Below are positions 36,594 through 44,900 of a DNA stretch of 46,376 bases, one piece after another. The position numbers were made by a program, and so were the translations under genes. Origin of the DNA: Thermoleophilia bacterium (GTDB lineage Bacteria > Actinomycetota > Thermoleophilia > Gaiellales > Gaiellaceae); the NCBI GenBank assembly GCA_009694305.1, contig SHVL01000018.1:1-46376 (forward strand), given 5' to 3'. Each line of letters begins with the position of its first letter. Position 1 is the stretch's first letter. Under the pieces are notes generated by a model. That model was not told the DNA's origin. It was given only the letters and a program-made list of their open reading frames with translations, and did not search any database.

Positions 36594-38345
36594 TCAGCCT
36601 CCCGATGCCGTCGGAGGCTCGACGACCCGGAGCCCGAGCTCCGCAAGCTGGAGGTCGGTGATCTCCGAAGGTGCTCCGCTCATCGGATCGAGGCCCGCCT
36701 GATTCTTGGGGAAGGCGATCACGTCGCGCAGGTTTGCTTCGCCCGCGAGCACCATGGTCATGCGGTCGATCCCGAGTGCGATACCTCCGTGCGGAGGCGC
36801 GCCCATCGCGAGAGCATCCAGAAGGAATCCGAACTTCGTGCGCTGGTCTTCGGGGTTCATCGCCAGGAGGTCGAAGACCTTCGCCTGGACGTCGGGCTCG
36901 TGGATCCGGAATGACCCGCCGCCGAGCTCGTTGCCGTTGACGATCAGGTCGTAGGCGTATGCGAGTGCGTTGCCGGGATCGTCGGCGAACGTCTCGAGCC
37001 ACTCATCGGTTGGCCGCGTGAACGGATGATGCACCGCCGTCCAACGCGACTCGTCCTCGTTCCACTCGAACATCGGAAAGTCGGTCACCCAGAGGAACGT
37101 GAAGACGCTGTCGTCGATCAGACCGAGGTCGTTGCCGAGCTGGATCCGTAGCGCACCAAGAACTCGCGAGGTCATCGCGCGGGTATCGGCGGCGAAGAGC
37201 AGCGTCTCGCCCGCAGCGGGAGCGAGCGCCTCGATCTCCCCCTGCGAAAGGAACTTCGCGATCGGCGAGCGGGTCTCGCCCACCTCGTCACAGATCACGT
37301 AGGCAAGGCCCTTGGCGCCGAGCTCCTTGGCGCGTTCCTCCAGGGTTGCGACCTCCGACCGGGAGAACACGCGAGGGACGCGCAGGTACCGAACGGCTTC
37401 TGCGCCTGCGAAGACGCCGAACTCCGACCCACGTGTCGCTTCGGTCGCATCCTCGATCTCGAGCGCGAAGCGGGTATCCGGCTTGTCCGAGCCGTAGCGG
37501 CGGTCGGCCTCCGCGTGTGTCATGTGGGGAAACGGGCGCGGGATCTCGATCCCGAGGCATTCGCTCCACACGGTCGCGAAGGTGTCCTCCATGAGCAGAA
37601 ACATCTCGTCGCGGTCGGGGAACGCCGTCTCCACGTCGAGCTGGGTGATCTCCTGAACCCGGTCGGCGCGGAGATCCTCGTCCCGGAAGCAGATCGCAAT
37701 CTGGTAGTACCGGTCGAACCCGGCGATCATCAGCAGCTGCTTCAGCAGCTGAGGGCTCTGCGGGAGGGCAAAGAACGAGCCCTTGTGCAGCCTGCTCGGG
37801 ACGACGAAGTCCCTTGCGCCCTCGGGCGTTGACTTGTAGAGCAGCGGCGTCTGGATGTCGAGAAAGCTCGCCGCCTCCATCTTGCGCCGGATGATCCCGA
37901 CCATCTGCGCACGGAGGCCGATGTTGCGCTGCAGCTTCTCGCGCCGCAGGTCGAGCCAGCGGTAGCGCAGGCGGAGCGTCTCGTCCACGTTCTCGTCGTC
38001 GAGCTGAAACGGCAGGGGGGTCGAGCGAGAGACGATCCGCAGCGTCGTCACCTGGATCTCCACGGCACCCGTCGGGAGGTTCGGGTTGACGGCATCGGCG
38101 GCGCGGGCAACGACCTCGCCCTCGGCCTGGAGTACGAACTCGTTACGAAGCTCCTTCGCGAGCTCGGCGGCCTCGGGTGCGTGCTCGGGGTTGATCACGA
38201 GCTGCGTGATGCCGCTGCGGTCGCGCAGGTCAACGAAGATGAGGCCACCGTGGTCGCGGCGACGCGCGATCCAACCCGCGAGGGTTGTGCGCGATCCGAC
38301 GTGCTCCGGGCGGAGCTCGCCGCACATCATGTCGCGCCAGCTCAT
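36594..38345 (-). CDS. aspS: Aspartyl-tRNA synthetase
   Basis: Class IIb synthetase of 583 residues, the bacterial long form. N-terminal OB-fold anticodon-binding domain: LAGWIARRRDHGGLIFVDLRDRSGITQLV. Motif 2 region: FRDEDLRADRVQEITQLDVE. A GAD insertion domain lies at about 285-420. Motif 3: GIALGIDRMTMVLAGEANLRDVIAFPKN. I chose ATG 38345 (MSWRDMMCGELRPEHVG), overlapping the hisS TGA (ATGA); the frame upstream is hisS antisense noise. ATG five codons later is also possible. Whether it also charges tRNA-Asn is not decided here, as no gatCAB genes are in the window. Confidence 0.97.
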   Translation of the reverse strand: MSWRDMMCGELRPEHVGSRTTLAGWIARRRDHGGLIFVDLRDRSGITQLVINPEHAPEAAELAKELRNEFVLQAEGEVVARAADAVNPNLPTGAVEIQVTTLRIVSRSTPLPFQLDDENVDETLRLRYRWLDLRREKLQRNIGLRAQMVGIIRRKMEAASFLDIQTPLLYKSTPEGARDFVVPSRLHKGSFFALPQSPQLLKQLLMIAGFDRYYQIAICFRDEDLRADRVQEITQLDVETAFPDRDEMFLLMEDTFATVWSECLGIEIPRPFPHMTHAEADRRYGSDKPDTRFALEIEDATEATRGSEFGVFAGAEAVRYLRVPRVFSRSEVATLEERAKELGAKGLAYVICDEVGETRSPIAKFLSQGEIEALAPAAGETLLFAADTRAMTSRVLGALRIQLGNDLGLIDDSVFTFLWVTDFPMFEWNEDESRWTAVHHPFTRPTDEWLETFADDPGNALAYAYDLIVNGNELGGGSFRIHEPDVQAKVFDLLAMNPEDQRTKFGFLLDALAMGAPPHGGIALGIDRMTMVLAGEANLRDVIAFPKNQAGLDPMSGAPSEITDLQLAELGLRVVEPPTASGG

Positions 38346-39589
38346 GCAGACAGTCTGCCGACGACGTCGGCATGGGCGAGCAGTTCGTCGGCCCGCCCGT
38401 GGCGCCGCAAGCCCACACCGTCGAGCCCCACGATCACCGTGACAGCTGCTCCGAGGCGGGCCGCCTGCGTGAGCTGGCCCTTCAGCGACCGGCCTGCGTA
38501 GTCGGTGTCGGCCGCGATACCACGTCGTCGAAGCTCTGCCAGCCACCCCGTCACCTCACGCCGCGGCGCTCCGTCATCGAGTACGAAGAAGACGTCGAGC
38601 GAGGGTGGCTCGGCCGTCGCACCGGCGTCTTCCATCGCGATCAGCAGTCGCTCGAACCCGGCACCGAAGCCGACACCGGGGGTCGGCGGGCCGCCGATCT
38701 CCTCGACGAGACCGTCGTAGCGCCCACCGCCAGAGATCGTCGAGTTCTCGTTCTCCATCGGCCCGATGAACTCCCATGTCGTGCGTGTGTAGTAGTCGAG
38801 ACCCCGCACCAGCGTCGGGACGAGGTCGTAGGCAACGCCCGTTGCGTCCAGGTCTGCACGCACCGCCGCAAAATGGGCAACGCACTCCTCGCACAACGAT
38901 TCACCGATCCTGGGGGCCTCGCCGAGGGCTACACGTACTGTCTCAGGCTTGGCGAGGTAGTTGTCGAACACCCGCAACGGGCTCGTCGCGACCTTTGCAC
39001 GGGTGTCTGCGTCGAGCCGCTGCTCGTTTTCGGTGAGCCACGTGCCCAGCGTCTCGAGGTAGGCGGGGCGGCAGGTACGGCAGCCGATCGAGTTGAGCTC
39101 GAGGTGGTATGCAGAAACTCCGAGGCGATGGAGCAAGGTGTCGTAGAGCTGGATCAGCTCGGCATCGATCGCCGGGTCGTCCGAGCCGATTGCTTCCACG
39201 GAGGCCTGCCAGTGCTCCCGATATCGCCCCTTGCCGGGAGCGCCGTAGCGGTACATCGGCGCGATCGTGAAGACCTTCACCGGCTGCGGATCACGGTGCA
39301 TCCCGTGTTCGACGTAGGCACGGCAGATCGGTGCCGTGCCCTCGGGGCGCAGCGTCAGTGGCCTGTCGGAGCGATCCGTGAAGCTGTACATCTCTTTCCG
39401 CACGACATCCGAGCCCTGCCCTGCGGTGCGGGCAAACAGGGCCGTGTCCTCGAAGACCGGTGTCAGGATGTTGCGATAGCCGTACAACCCGCAGAGTCGT
39501 GCTACCTCACCCGTCACCCGCTGCCAGAGCGGCATCTCGGCCGGGACGACGTCGTGGGTTCCCTTTGGCCGCTCGATCTTGCCGCTCAT
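38342..39589 (-). CDS. hisS: Histidyl-tRNA synthetase
   Basis: Class IIa synthetase of 415 residues. Motif 1 region: KGTHDVVPAEMPLWQRV. Motif 2: LTLRPEGTAPICRAYVEHG. Histidine-specific block: LVRGLDYYTRTTWEFIG. Motif 3: GVGFGAGFERLLIAM. The C-terminal anticodon domain contains DVFFVLDDGAPR and GRSLKGQLTQA. ATG 39589 overlaps the metallo-beta-lactamase TGA. It heads a run with aspS, matching the usual hisS-aspS order. Confidence 0.97.
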   Translation of the reverse strand: MSGKIERPKGTHDVVPAEMPLWQRVTGEVARLCGLYGYRNILTPVFEDTALFARTAGQGSDVVRKEMYSFTDRSDRPLTLRPEGTAPICRAYVEHGMHRDPQPVKVFTIAPMYRYGAPGKGRYREHWQASVEAIGSDDPAIDAELIQLYDTLLHRLGVSAYHLELNSIGCRTCRPAYLETLGTWLTENEQRLDADTRAKVATSPLRVFDNYLAKPETVRVALGEAPRIGESLCEECVAHFAAVRADLDATGVAYDLVPTLVRGLDYYTRTTWEFIGPMENENSTISGGGRYDGLVEEIGGPPTPGVGFGAGFERLLIAMEDAGATAEPPSLDVFFVLDDGAPRREVTGWLAELRRRGIAADTDYAGRSLKGQLTQAARLGAAVTVIVGLDGVGLRRHGRADELLAHADVVGRLSA

Positions 39590-40236
39590 CCGGAGGCCCG
39601 GGCTGCGCGGAGGCGGTCCAGGTAAGGGTTCGACTCGAGCTCGGCGGCGAGCGTGGTGTCGGGGCCGTGTCCGGGGTGCACGATGGTCGCGGCGGGGTAT
39701 GCCTCGAGAAGCGAGTCGATCGACGCCTCGAGCATGGCCCAGTCGGCTCCCTGGAGGTCGGTACGCCCGACCGAGCCTGCAAAGAGCACGTCACCCGAGA
39801 ACAGTTCGCCCTCCGCGAAGTACGCGACGTGTGCGGGTGAGTGCCCCGGAACAGATGTCACCGCGAACGAGATTCCTGCTGCGTCGATCGTCTCGCCGCC
39901 GTCGAGCCAGACGTCTGCCGTCGCCGGAGGCACCGTGATCCCGGAGGGTGAGAATGCACCCGGATCCTCGAGCAGGACTCGCTCACCGGCAGGCGCGTAC
40001 ACCGGGGCGCCTGATGCCCCCGCGAGGTCGGCGAGGCTGACGATGTGATCGAAATGTCCATGGGTGACAAGGATCGCAACGCACCGGGCACCGACTGCAT
40101 CAAGCTGCCGCTGGATCGTCGCCGCATCGCCGCTCGGATCGATCACGACGGCCTCGGTAGCGGCCACGGAAGCCCGAACGAGGTAGGTGTTGGTTCCGAT
40201 CGGCCCGAGCTCGAGCTGGTCGATGGCAAGTTGCAT
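39586..40236 (-). CDS. Metallo-beta-lactamase fold hydrolase (glyoxalase II-like)
   Basis: 216 residues. The zinc-binding motif is VTHGHFDHIVSLADL; further ligands are His in VPGHSPAHVAYF, Asp in LFSGDVLFAGSVGRTD and His in IVHPGHGPDTTL. This is the compact hydroxyacylglutathione-hydrolase-like subgroup often found upstream of hisS in Gram-positive bacteria. The physiological substrate is unknown and glutathione is not expected in this lineage, so the name glyoxalase II is only structural. ATG at 40236. Confidence 0.92.
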   Translation of the reverse strand: MQLAIDQLELGPIGTNTYLVRASVAATEAVVIDPSGDAATIQRQLDAVGARCVAILVTHGHFDHIVSLADLAGASGAPVYAPAGERVLLEDPGAFSPSGITVPPATADVWLDGGETIDAAGISFAVTSVPGHSPAHVAYFAEGELFSGDVLFAGSVGRTDLQGADWAMLEASIDSLLEAYPAATIVHPGHGPDTTLAAELESNPYLDRLRAARASG

Positions 40237-40294
40237 CGTCGTCGAGTGTAGAGGCTCGGAGAGGAACGGTAGCGAAACGACCGGCCGGCGCCGA

Positions 40295-40711
40295 CTATCC
40301 CCTGTTGAGCCGCTTCTGCTGCTGACGGTAGACGACCCGGTCCATGAAATAGCTGAACGGGATGAACACCGCTATCAACAGCGACGCCTGGACGAATGCG
40401 CTCGCGAAGTTCATCTTGTCACCCCCGAGGAGCATGACCGTCGCGAAGAAGATCGGGGCAAAGATGGCGCCACGCTTCATCACCTTGCGCCACGAGGGCG
40501 GTTGCACCTCGCGGCCACGCCCTTTCCCTTTGCCGGCCGACCGGCTCTTCTGGGCGCTCACGGTGCTGGCTTTACTGCCCCGACCCACGGGCTTTCGCGG
40601 GGCCTCCTCCCGCTCGACCGGCCGCTCGACACCCTCCTCGTCAACGTAGACGAGGTCGTAGTCGTGCCTCTTTTCCTTGGCGCGCCGCTTGCGCTGTTTC
40701 TGCGTAGCCAT
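40295..40711 (-). CDS. Uncharacterised membrane protein with basic N-terminus
   Basis: 138 residues. The first 75 are very Lys/Arg-rich (TQKQRKRRAKEKRHDYD...SAGKGKGRGRE). Two transmembrane helices follow (about 82-97 and 103-122, AIFAPIFFATVMLL and SAFVQASLLIAVFIPFSYFM), with a basic C-terminus. The layout suggests a cytosolic, possibly RNA- or lipid-headgroup-contacting tail. I recognise no named family. Its ATG shares a base with the TGA ending the hutI remnant (TGATG), so it may once have been coupled to that gene. Confidence 0.75.
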   Translation of the reverse strand: MATQKQRKRRAKEKRHDYDLVYVDEEGVERPVEREEAPRKPVGRGSKASTVSAQKSRSAGKGKGRGREVQPPSWRKVMKRGAIFAPIFFATVMLLGGDKMNFASAFVQASLLIAVFIPFSYFMDRVVYRQQQKRLNRG

Positions 40712-40992
40712 CAGACAGAGTATGCCGTGCGTCGGAACACGACTGCGCCACCTTCGATCAGGGTGTGCACGGCATCACCCGCGAGGCGATAGGTGATGTG
40801 GTGTCGATTACGAGCGTCGAGGGCAAGGTATCGACCGCAAACCCGGGTACGAGGCGACCGATGCGGTCGGCCCGGCGCGCACGTGTGCCGCGTTGACCAT
40901 CGCCGCGACGAGTGCCTCCCCGGGCGTAAGGTGCAGCTGCGCCCAGGCCGGCGTCGCGACAGGCCTCGAGAGACTATGGTGCCCGGGCTGCA
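40711..40992 (-). pseudogene. hutI: 3' remnant of imidazolonepropionase (hutI)
   Basis: Three family segments occur in order but in different frames: SPGTIVS (near 40980), AQLHLTPGEALVAAMVNAAHV (about 40910-40970) and HHITYRLAGDAVHTLIEGGAVVFRR (about 40720-40800). These match the HutI C-terminus, where histidine-degradation enzymes have NPGT..., LTPxEAL.AxTxNAA and ...V.TVI..G.VV. At least two frameshifts separate them, and the N-terminal two thirds of the enzyme is missing. The remaining frame, which could start at ATG 41142, ends in TGA at 40711. Confidence 0.75.
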
Positions 40993-41138
40993 GCGAACGA
41001 CCCGCCTGCGAGAAAGACATCGTCTTCCCCGGCAATCTCTGCCGCCTCGGGCAGCCCGTCGGAGAACAGCGCGTCGAGGGAGCTGGCTGCCTCCAGCCAG
41101 GTTGCCGGAGGGCGCCTCTCCCCGTTCGTCCACATCCG

Positions 41139-41462
41139 TCATGGGGCTCCCTCGTCTTGCCCTTTGGTGGAGACCACGCTATGCGGCTTGCCATGTACGG
41201 GCCCGCCCTCCCCCTGCTGCGCAGCAGCGGCGGCCAGCGCCACCTCGCGCTCCCTGATCCGCGCCCTGAACTTCCACGAGCTCCACGCTGTCGCGAGAAC
41301 GAAGAACAGCGCCGCCGCTGCAAGGGACTTCGGCAGGTTGCCGCCGGTCAACACCGCTACAACGACGAGTACCGCGGCCATCACCCCGTACACGAGCACT
41401 GTGTCGCGGTACGGATGGGCCGGGATAGGCCGGTCGTCGCGTCGTCGGGTACGCACCGTCAC
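41139..41462 (-). CDS. Small two-helix membrane protein
   Basis: 107 residues from GTG 41462 (VTVRTRRRDDRPIPAHPYRD); a second GTG two codons later is possible. Two transmembrane helices (about 22-42, TVLVYGVMAAVLVVVAVLTGG, and 47-62, SLAAAALFFVLATAWS) are followed by a basic stretch (KFRARIRERE) and a polar tail. The stop overlaps an ATG at 41142 in the decayed downstream region (ATGA). GC3 and hydrophobicity support a real gene. No family recognised. It lies between the hutH and hutI remnants, so either it was once part of that operon or it was brought next to it by a deletion. Confidence 0.6.
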   Translation of the reverse strand: MTVRTRRRDDRPIPAHPYRDTVLVYGVMAAVLVVVAVLTGGNLPKSLAAAALFFVLATAWSSWKFRARIREREVALAAAAAQQGEGGPVHGKPHSVVSTKGQDEGAP

Positions 41463-41684
41463 CGGATTATCCCAAGATGGTCGGCGGCGCGGTGCCACAA
41501 AGCGTGCTCGGGCAAGCAGTTGCGCAAGATGACGAGCAGGACGCTGATGGCCCCGCGTACGGAGCCCGCGCCCAAGATGCTCCGGAAGGACTGTCCTCTC
41601 AGGCTCGATGACGTGGTGTGCGGATCGGTAGCGAAGGGAAAGCTCGAACCGGCCGGGGTGACGGCGCCGATGACGGCGAAGGCG

Positions 41685-41961
41685 ACCGCAGGCATGACCG
41701 CACAGGAGCCGCAGCTGGTGCTGGTGCTGCTCGGCCCGATCGCCGTGTATCGACTCCGAAACGAATCGTGCAAAGCACGTGCTGGCACCGCGGGTGTGCT
41801 CGCAACACCGGTCGTCGAGCATTGCACGCGCGCAGAGCACGCGAACGACGGATCCTGTCTGCGGCATCCGCTGGGAACTCCGCTTTCCGCCCGTCGATCC
41901 CGACCCCCCGGCCGGTGGCAACCGTGAGGTCGTCGCCGGTCAGGAGAAGAGGAAGGGTCAT
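41685..41961 (-). pseudogene. hutH: 5' remnant of histidine ammonia-lyase (hutH)
   Basis: From ATG 41961 the minus strand reads MTLPLLLTGDDLTVA and later AADRIRRSRAL, the usual HutH N-terminus. After a frame change it continues ARAMLDDRC... and GDRAEQHQHQLRLLCGHACG, matching the HutH segment that ends LLRSHACG. The MIO-forming Ala-Ser-Gly region and the remaining 1.2 kb are not recognisable. With intact ftcD 80 bp upstream this is a decayed histidine-degradation operon. Apart from this remnant I see nothing in 41463-42043. Confidence 0.7.
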
Positions 41962-42043
41962 CGTAGAGACTCCACTCCTGATCGACGTACCCGTGGAGGA
42001 GGGCCAGAACCGCGTCCAAAAGCAGATCTTCTTGCACCCGGCG

Positions 42044-42910
42044 TCAGAGCCGGCGCTCGAGCACGCGGTCGTCGGCGAGCGCCGCAAGCCCAAGCGCAGC
42101 GGGGTCGCCTGCAGCGACTTCCGGCAAGAGGCCCACGAGCTCACTCGCGCCCACCTCTACCCCACGCTCGGCAGCAGCCTCGCGCACACGAGCGACGACG
42201 TCCCCGAGGGGCGCCGCCTCGACATCGATCACGTTGATCGAGACCTGGATGCGCGCGCTCGCAGGAAGGAAGAGGCCGAGGGCCTGCACGCCGGGCATGC
42301 CTCCGCTCGACCCCCGTACCGTGGCGGCGATCGCGTGTGCGTCGGCGAGGTCTCCGGACGCGAGGTCAACGTTGAAGGCAATGAGGAGAGGGCGTGCGCC
42401 GATCAGGACACCGCCTGCGCTGGGGTCAAGACGTGCGGGCCCGAACGAGGGTCGAATCTCGCCCACGTCCATGCGGCGCTGCAACTCCGCCGGGCCTCCG
42501 CGACGGAAGAAGGCCGGTCGTCGCCCGCCTCCACTGACGCCGTAGAGGAAGACCGGCAGCCCGAGCTCGTCTCCCACGCGCCGCCCGAGCACGAGCGCCA
42601 CGTCCTCGGCCACCTCCATTTCGCCGCTGCGAATCGGCACCACCGGAACGACATCCGCGGCCCCGATGCGCGGGTGAATGCCGTCATGGGCTCGAAGGTC
42701 TACGAGTTCCGCTGCTCGCGCAATGCCGGCAAGCAGGGCCTCCACCAGATCCCCTTCCCCGGCGACGATCGTGAAAACGGAGCGGTGGTGGTCGGCGTCG
42801 GAGTGGATGTCGAGCACCCGCCCGTGCCCTCGAAATGCCTGCGCGACGGCCTCGATGACCGCGAGATCTCGCCCCTCGGAGATATTCGGTACGGATTCGA
42901 GCAGAGCCAT
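42044..42910 (-). CDS. ftcD: Glutamate formimidoyltransferase
   Basis: Transfers the formimino group of formiminoglutamate (a histidine breakdown product) to tetrahydrofolate. 288 residues, the stand-alone transferase domain without the cyclodeaminase. It begins LLESVPNISEGRDLAVIEAVA; the active-site His is in HSDADHHRSVFTIVG-like sequence, with DLRAHDGIHPRIGAADVVP and VFLYG also conserved. The reading frame is intact. It starts 24 bp from the divergent UDG gene. The upstream-pathway genes next to it (hutH, hutI) are fragments, so its substrate may come from elsewhere or the gene may be on its way to loss. Confidence 0.93.
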   Translation of the reverse strand: MALLESVPNISEGRDLAVIEAVAQAFRGHGRVLDIHSDADHHRSVFTIVAGEGDLVEALLAGIARAAELVDLRAHDGIHPRIGAADVVPVVPIRSGEMEVAEDVALVLGRRVGDELGLPVFLYGVSGGGRRPAFFRRGGPAELQRRMDVGEIRPSFGPARLDPSAGGVLIGARPLLIAFNVDLASGDLADAHAIAATVRGSSGGMPGVQALGLFLPASARIQVSINVIDVEAAPLGDVVARVREAAAERGVEVGASELVGLLPEVAAGDPAALGLAALADDRVLERRL

Positions 42911-42934
42911 GGGCGTACTCTACGGTGCAGCGAT

Positions 42935-43570
42935 ATGAGATCGAACACCACCGAGACGTCGCCGGAGCCGCCCGCGAGCTACTCCTCAATCGCATCGCTC
43001 CACCGCGGCCTCGCGGCATGCCGACGCTGTGCAGACGCAGGATTTCCGATCGAGTCGCTTCCGGTCGTCCAGGGTGCCGCGGGCCGGCGTGCGTATCTGT
43101 ACGGCCAGGCACCGGGCATCGTCGAAGGGGTCGCGGGAGCACCCTGGCAGGGCCGTGCGGGCCAGACGCTTCGGCGCTGGCTCGAACTCGACGAGCACAC
43201 GTTCGATGCGACGTTCTACTGCGCCTCGGTGACCCGCTGCTATCCGGGCCGGGACTCCGGCCGGGGTGACCGGACGCCGTCACCGGCAGAGAGGCGCCTC
43301 TGCACGTCCTGGAGAAGCGAGGAACTGCGGCTGCTCCGCCCCACCCTCATTCTCACCGTAGGCGGCCTTGCTGCGAAGGCGATCGTCGGTGCAACGACGC
43401 TCACCGCTTGTGTCGGTAAGAGCTACCTCGTGAACGAGGCAGTCGTGATCCCCCTCCCCCATCCCTCGGGCGCGAGCGCATGGCTCAACGAGGCGACAAA
43501 CCGACGGCGACTCGGCAAGGCACTCACCCACGCTCGGCGCGAGATCGGGCGTCTCCACGATGCACGCTGA
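42935..43570 (+). CDS. Uracil-DNA glycosylase superfamily protein
   Basis: 211 residues. The motif YGQAPGIVEGVAGAPWQGRAGQTL (about 56-79) matches the family 4/5 uracil-DNA glycosylase motif A (GxAPGxxE...G.PF.GRAG), and PLPHPSGASAWL (about 174-185) is motif B. Cys29, Cys32, Cys96, Cys102 and Cys123 could hold an Fe-S cluster as in those families. It lacks the strict catalytic Asp/Asn of family 1, and its exact subfamily is unclear. The ATG at 42935 has no obvious Shine-Dalgarno. It diverges from ftcD with 24 bp between the starts. Confidence 0.85.
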   Translation: MRSNTTETSPEPPASYSSIASLHRGLAACRRCADAGFPIESLPVVQGAAGRRAYLYGQAPGIVEGVAGAPWQGRAGQTLRRWLELDEHTFDATFYCASVTRCYPGRDSGRGDRTPSPAERRLCTSWRSEELRLLRPTLILTVGGLAAKAIVGATTLTACVGKSYLVNEAVVIPLPHPSGASAWLNEATNRRRLGKALTHARREIGRLHDAR

Positions 43571-43666
43571 CCGACTCTGCCCGGATGTGGCCGACTCTGA
43601 TCGTCTACGCCCGAATATGCCACGATGGTGCGTGATGCCTGCCTCACTGCCACCCGGAGAACACCG

Positions 43667-44548
43667 GTGAGCCCGCTCGACCCCGAGATACAGAAACGGA
43701 TCGACGCCCCGGTCTCGGCCGAGGCTCTACGCGAGACGCGCCTCACGCCGGCCGAAGCGATCGCCGGCATGCGCATTCGCGTACCGGAACGGGGAAACCG
43801 AATCCTCCACCGTGTCCTCGAGCGGGCGAACGGAGATCAGCAGCTGAAGGCGTGGTGGCACGTCTCGAACGTCAATGCCGTTGCTCGGATGCAGATCAAC
43901 GACCACTCGTGGGTACATATCCAGATCGTCGTCAACATCGCGCTCAAGCTGCTCCGACAGCTGACAAAGCACGGCGTCGATCCCTCGGCAGTGCGCGACT
44001 ACGGGATGACGAACGAGGACGCCGAGGTGATTGTCGTCCTCTCGGCTCTCATGCACTGCGTCGGCATGTCGGTGCACCGGCACGGCCATGAGGACTTCGG
44101 CCTCTTCCTGTCGGAGCCGAAGATGCGTGAACTGCTCGGGGGAATCTACGACGAGCCCGAGCGGACGGTCATCATCTCGGAGGTGCTGCAGGCGATCACG
44201 AGCCACCGTTCAGACGGAGAGCCGCTCGCCCTCGAGGCGGGCATTCTCAGGGTCGCCGACGCGCTCGACATGGCGAAGGGCCGATCCCGCATCCTCTTCG
44301 AGGCCGGCTCCGTTTCGATGCACTCCCTCTCCGCAGCCGCAATCGAGGAGGTCTCGATCGAGGACGGCGACGAGAGACCCGTCAGGATCGGGATCCTGAT
44401 GAACAACTCCTCGGGCCTCTTCCAGGTGGACGGCCTCCTCAAGGCCAAGTTGCGCGGCTCTGGCCTCGAGCCGTATGTCGAGGTGGTAGCCCACATCGAC
44501 ACCGAGAGCGAGAAGCGACTCGTCTCCGTGTATCGACTCGACCTCTGA
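43667..44548 (+). CDS. HD-domain-like phosphohydrolase with an altered HD dyad
   Basis: 293 residues. Helices typical of the HD superfamily carry His84 (HSWVHIQIVV), the dyad region ALMHCVGMSVHRHGHEDFG at 127-145 and a late Asp in LRVADALDMAKGR. The expected His-Asp is His130-Cys131, so one metal ligand is lost. The rest of the fold looks well conserved, with a C-terminal alpha/beta domain (RIGILMNNSSGLFQVDGLL...). GTG 43667 has GGAGA seven bases upstream, which decides the start over ATG 43625. Enzyme activity is uncertain. Confidence 0.82.
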   Translation: MSPLDPEIQKRIDAPVSAEALRETRLTPAEAIAGMRIRVPERGNRILHRVLERANGDQQLKAWWHVSNVNAVARMQINDHSWVHIQIVVNIALKLLRQLTKHGVDPSAVRDYGMTNEDAEVIVVLSALMHCVGMSVHRHGHEDFGLFLSEPKMRELLGGIYDEPERTVIISEVLQAITSHRSDGEPLALEAGILRVADALDMAKGRSRILFEAGSVSMHSLSAAAIEEVSIEDGDERPVRIGILMNNSSGLFQVDGLLKAKLRGSGLEPYVEVVAHIDTESEKRLVSVYRLDL

Positions 44549-44613
44549 CGGCGGGGAGAGACGGGCCGAGACAGCCGGCCGCGGACGAGGTTGCTACCAT
44601 CGTGCGCGCACCC

Positions 44614-44684
44614 TGCGGGATCGTCTAATGGTAGGACGCCGGATTCTGGTTCCGGAAGTTGGGGTTCGAGTCCCTGTCCCGCAG
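44614..44684 (+). tRNA. tRNA-Gln (anticodon CUG)
   Basis: Acceptor tgcggga/tcccgca, D-arm gtc...gac, anticodon stem ccgga/tccgg with loop ttctggt (anticodon ctg), T-loop ttcgagt with stem tgggg/ccctg (two wobble pairs). 71 nt; CCA is not encoded. Confidence 0.93.
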
Positions 44685-44885
44685 CTACCAGCTTGCCTTC
44701 TCCGCCCTCGAGCGACGTCCGGCCTGTTGTTTCGGAAGGCAACGTCGATTCGCTCAATTCCAAGGGTTTTGTAAGGATTTCTCCTCCGGTTCGTGCACGG
44801 TTCGCTACGGTGTTGCCAGCGAGAGACACGAGCGGCCCGCTTTCGCGCGGAGCCGTGAGCCCTGTCCCCGAGATGGAGGTCAGAT
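44685..44885 (+). other. About 200-bp leader between tRNA-Gln and the lysozyme-fold gene
   Basis: No gene is supported. Secreted cell-wall hydrolase genes in actinobacteria often carry c-di-AMP (ydaO-type) riboswitches; I looked for the ydaO core here and did not find it. A relatively AT-rich patch at about 44755-44785 could hold the promoter. Confidence 0.3.
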
Positions 44886-44900
44886 CTGAGAAACCTAGCG

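Noticed and set aside
41618-42934. Upstream extension of the UDG frame across ftcD
   Set aside because: Antisense to intact ftcD; the UDG family start fits ATG 42935.
44685-44885. c-di-AMP (ydaO) riboswitch before the lysozyme-fold gene
   Set aside because: Location would fit, but the conserved ydaO core elements are not present.
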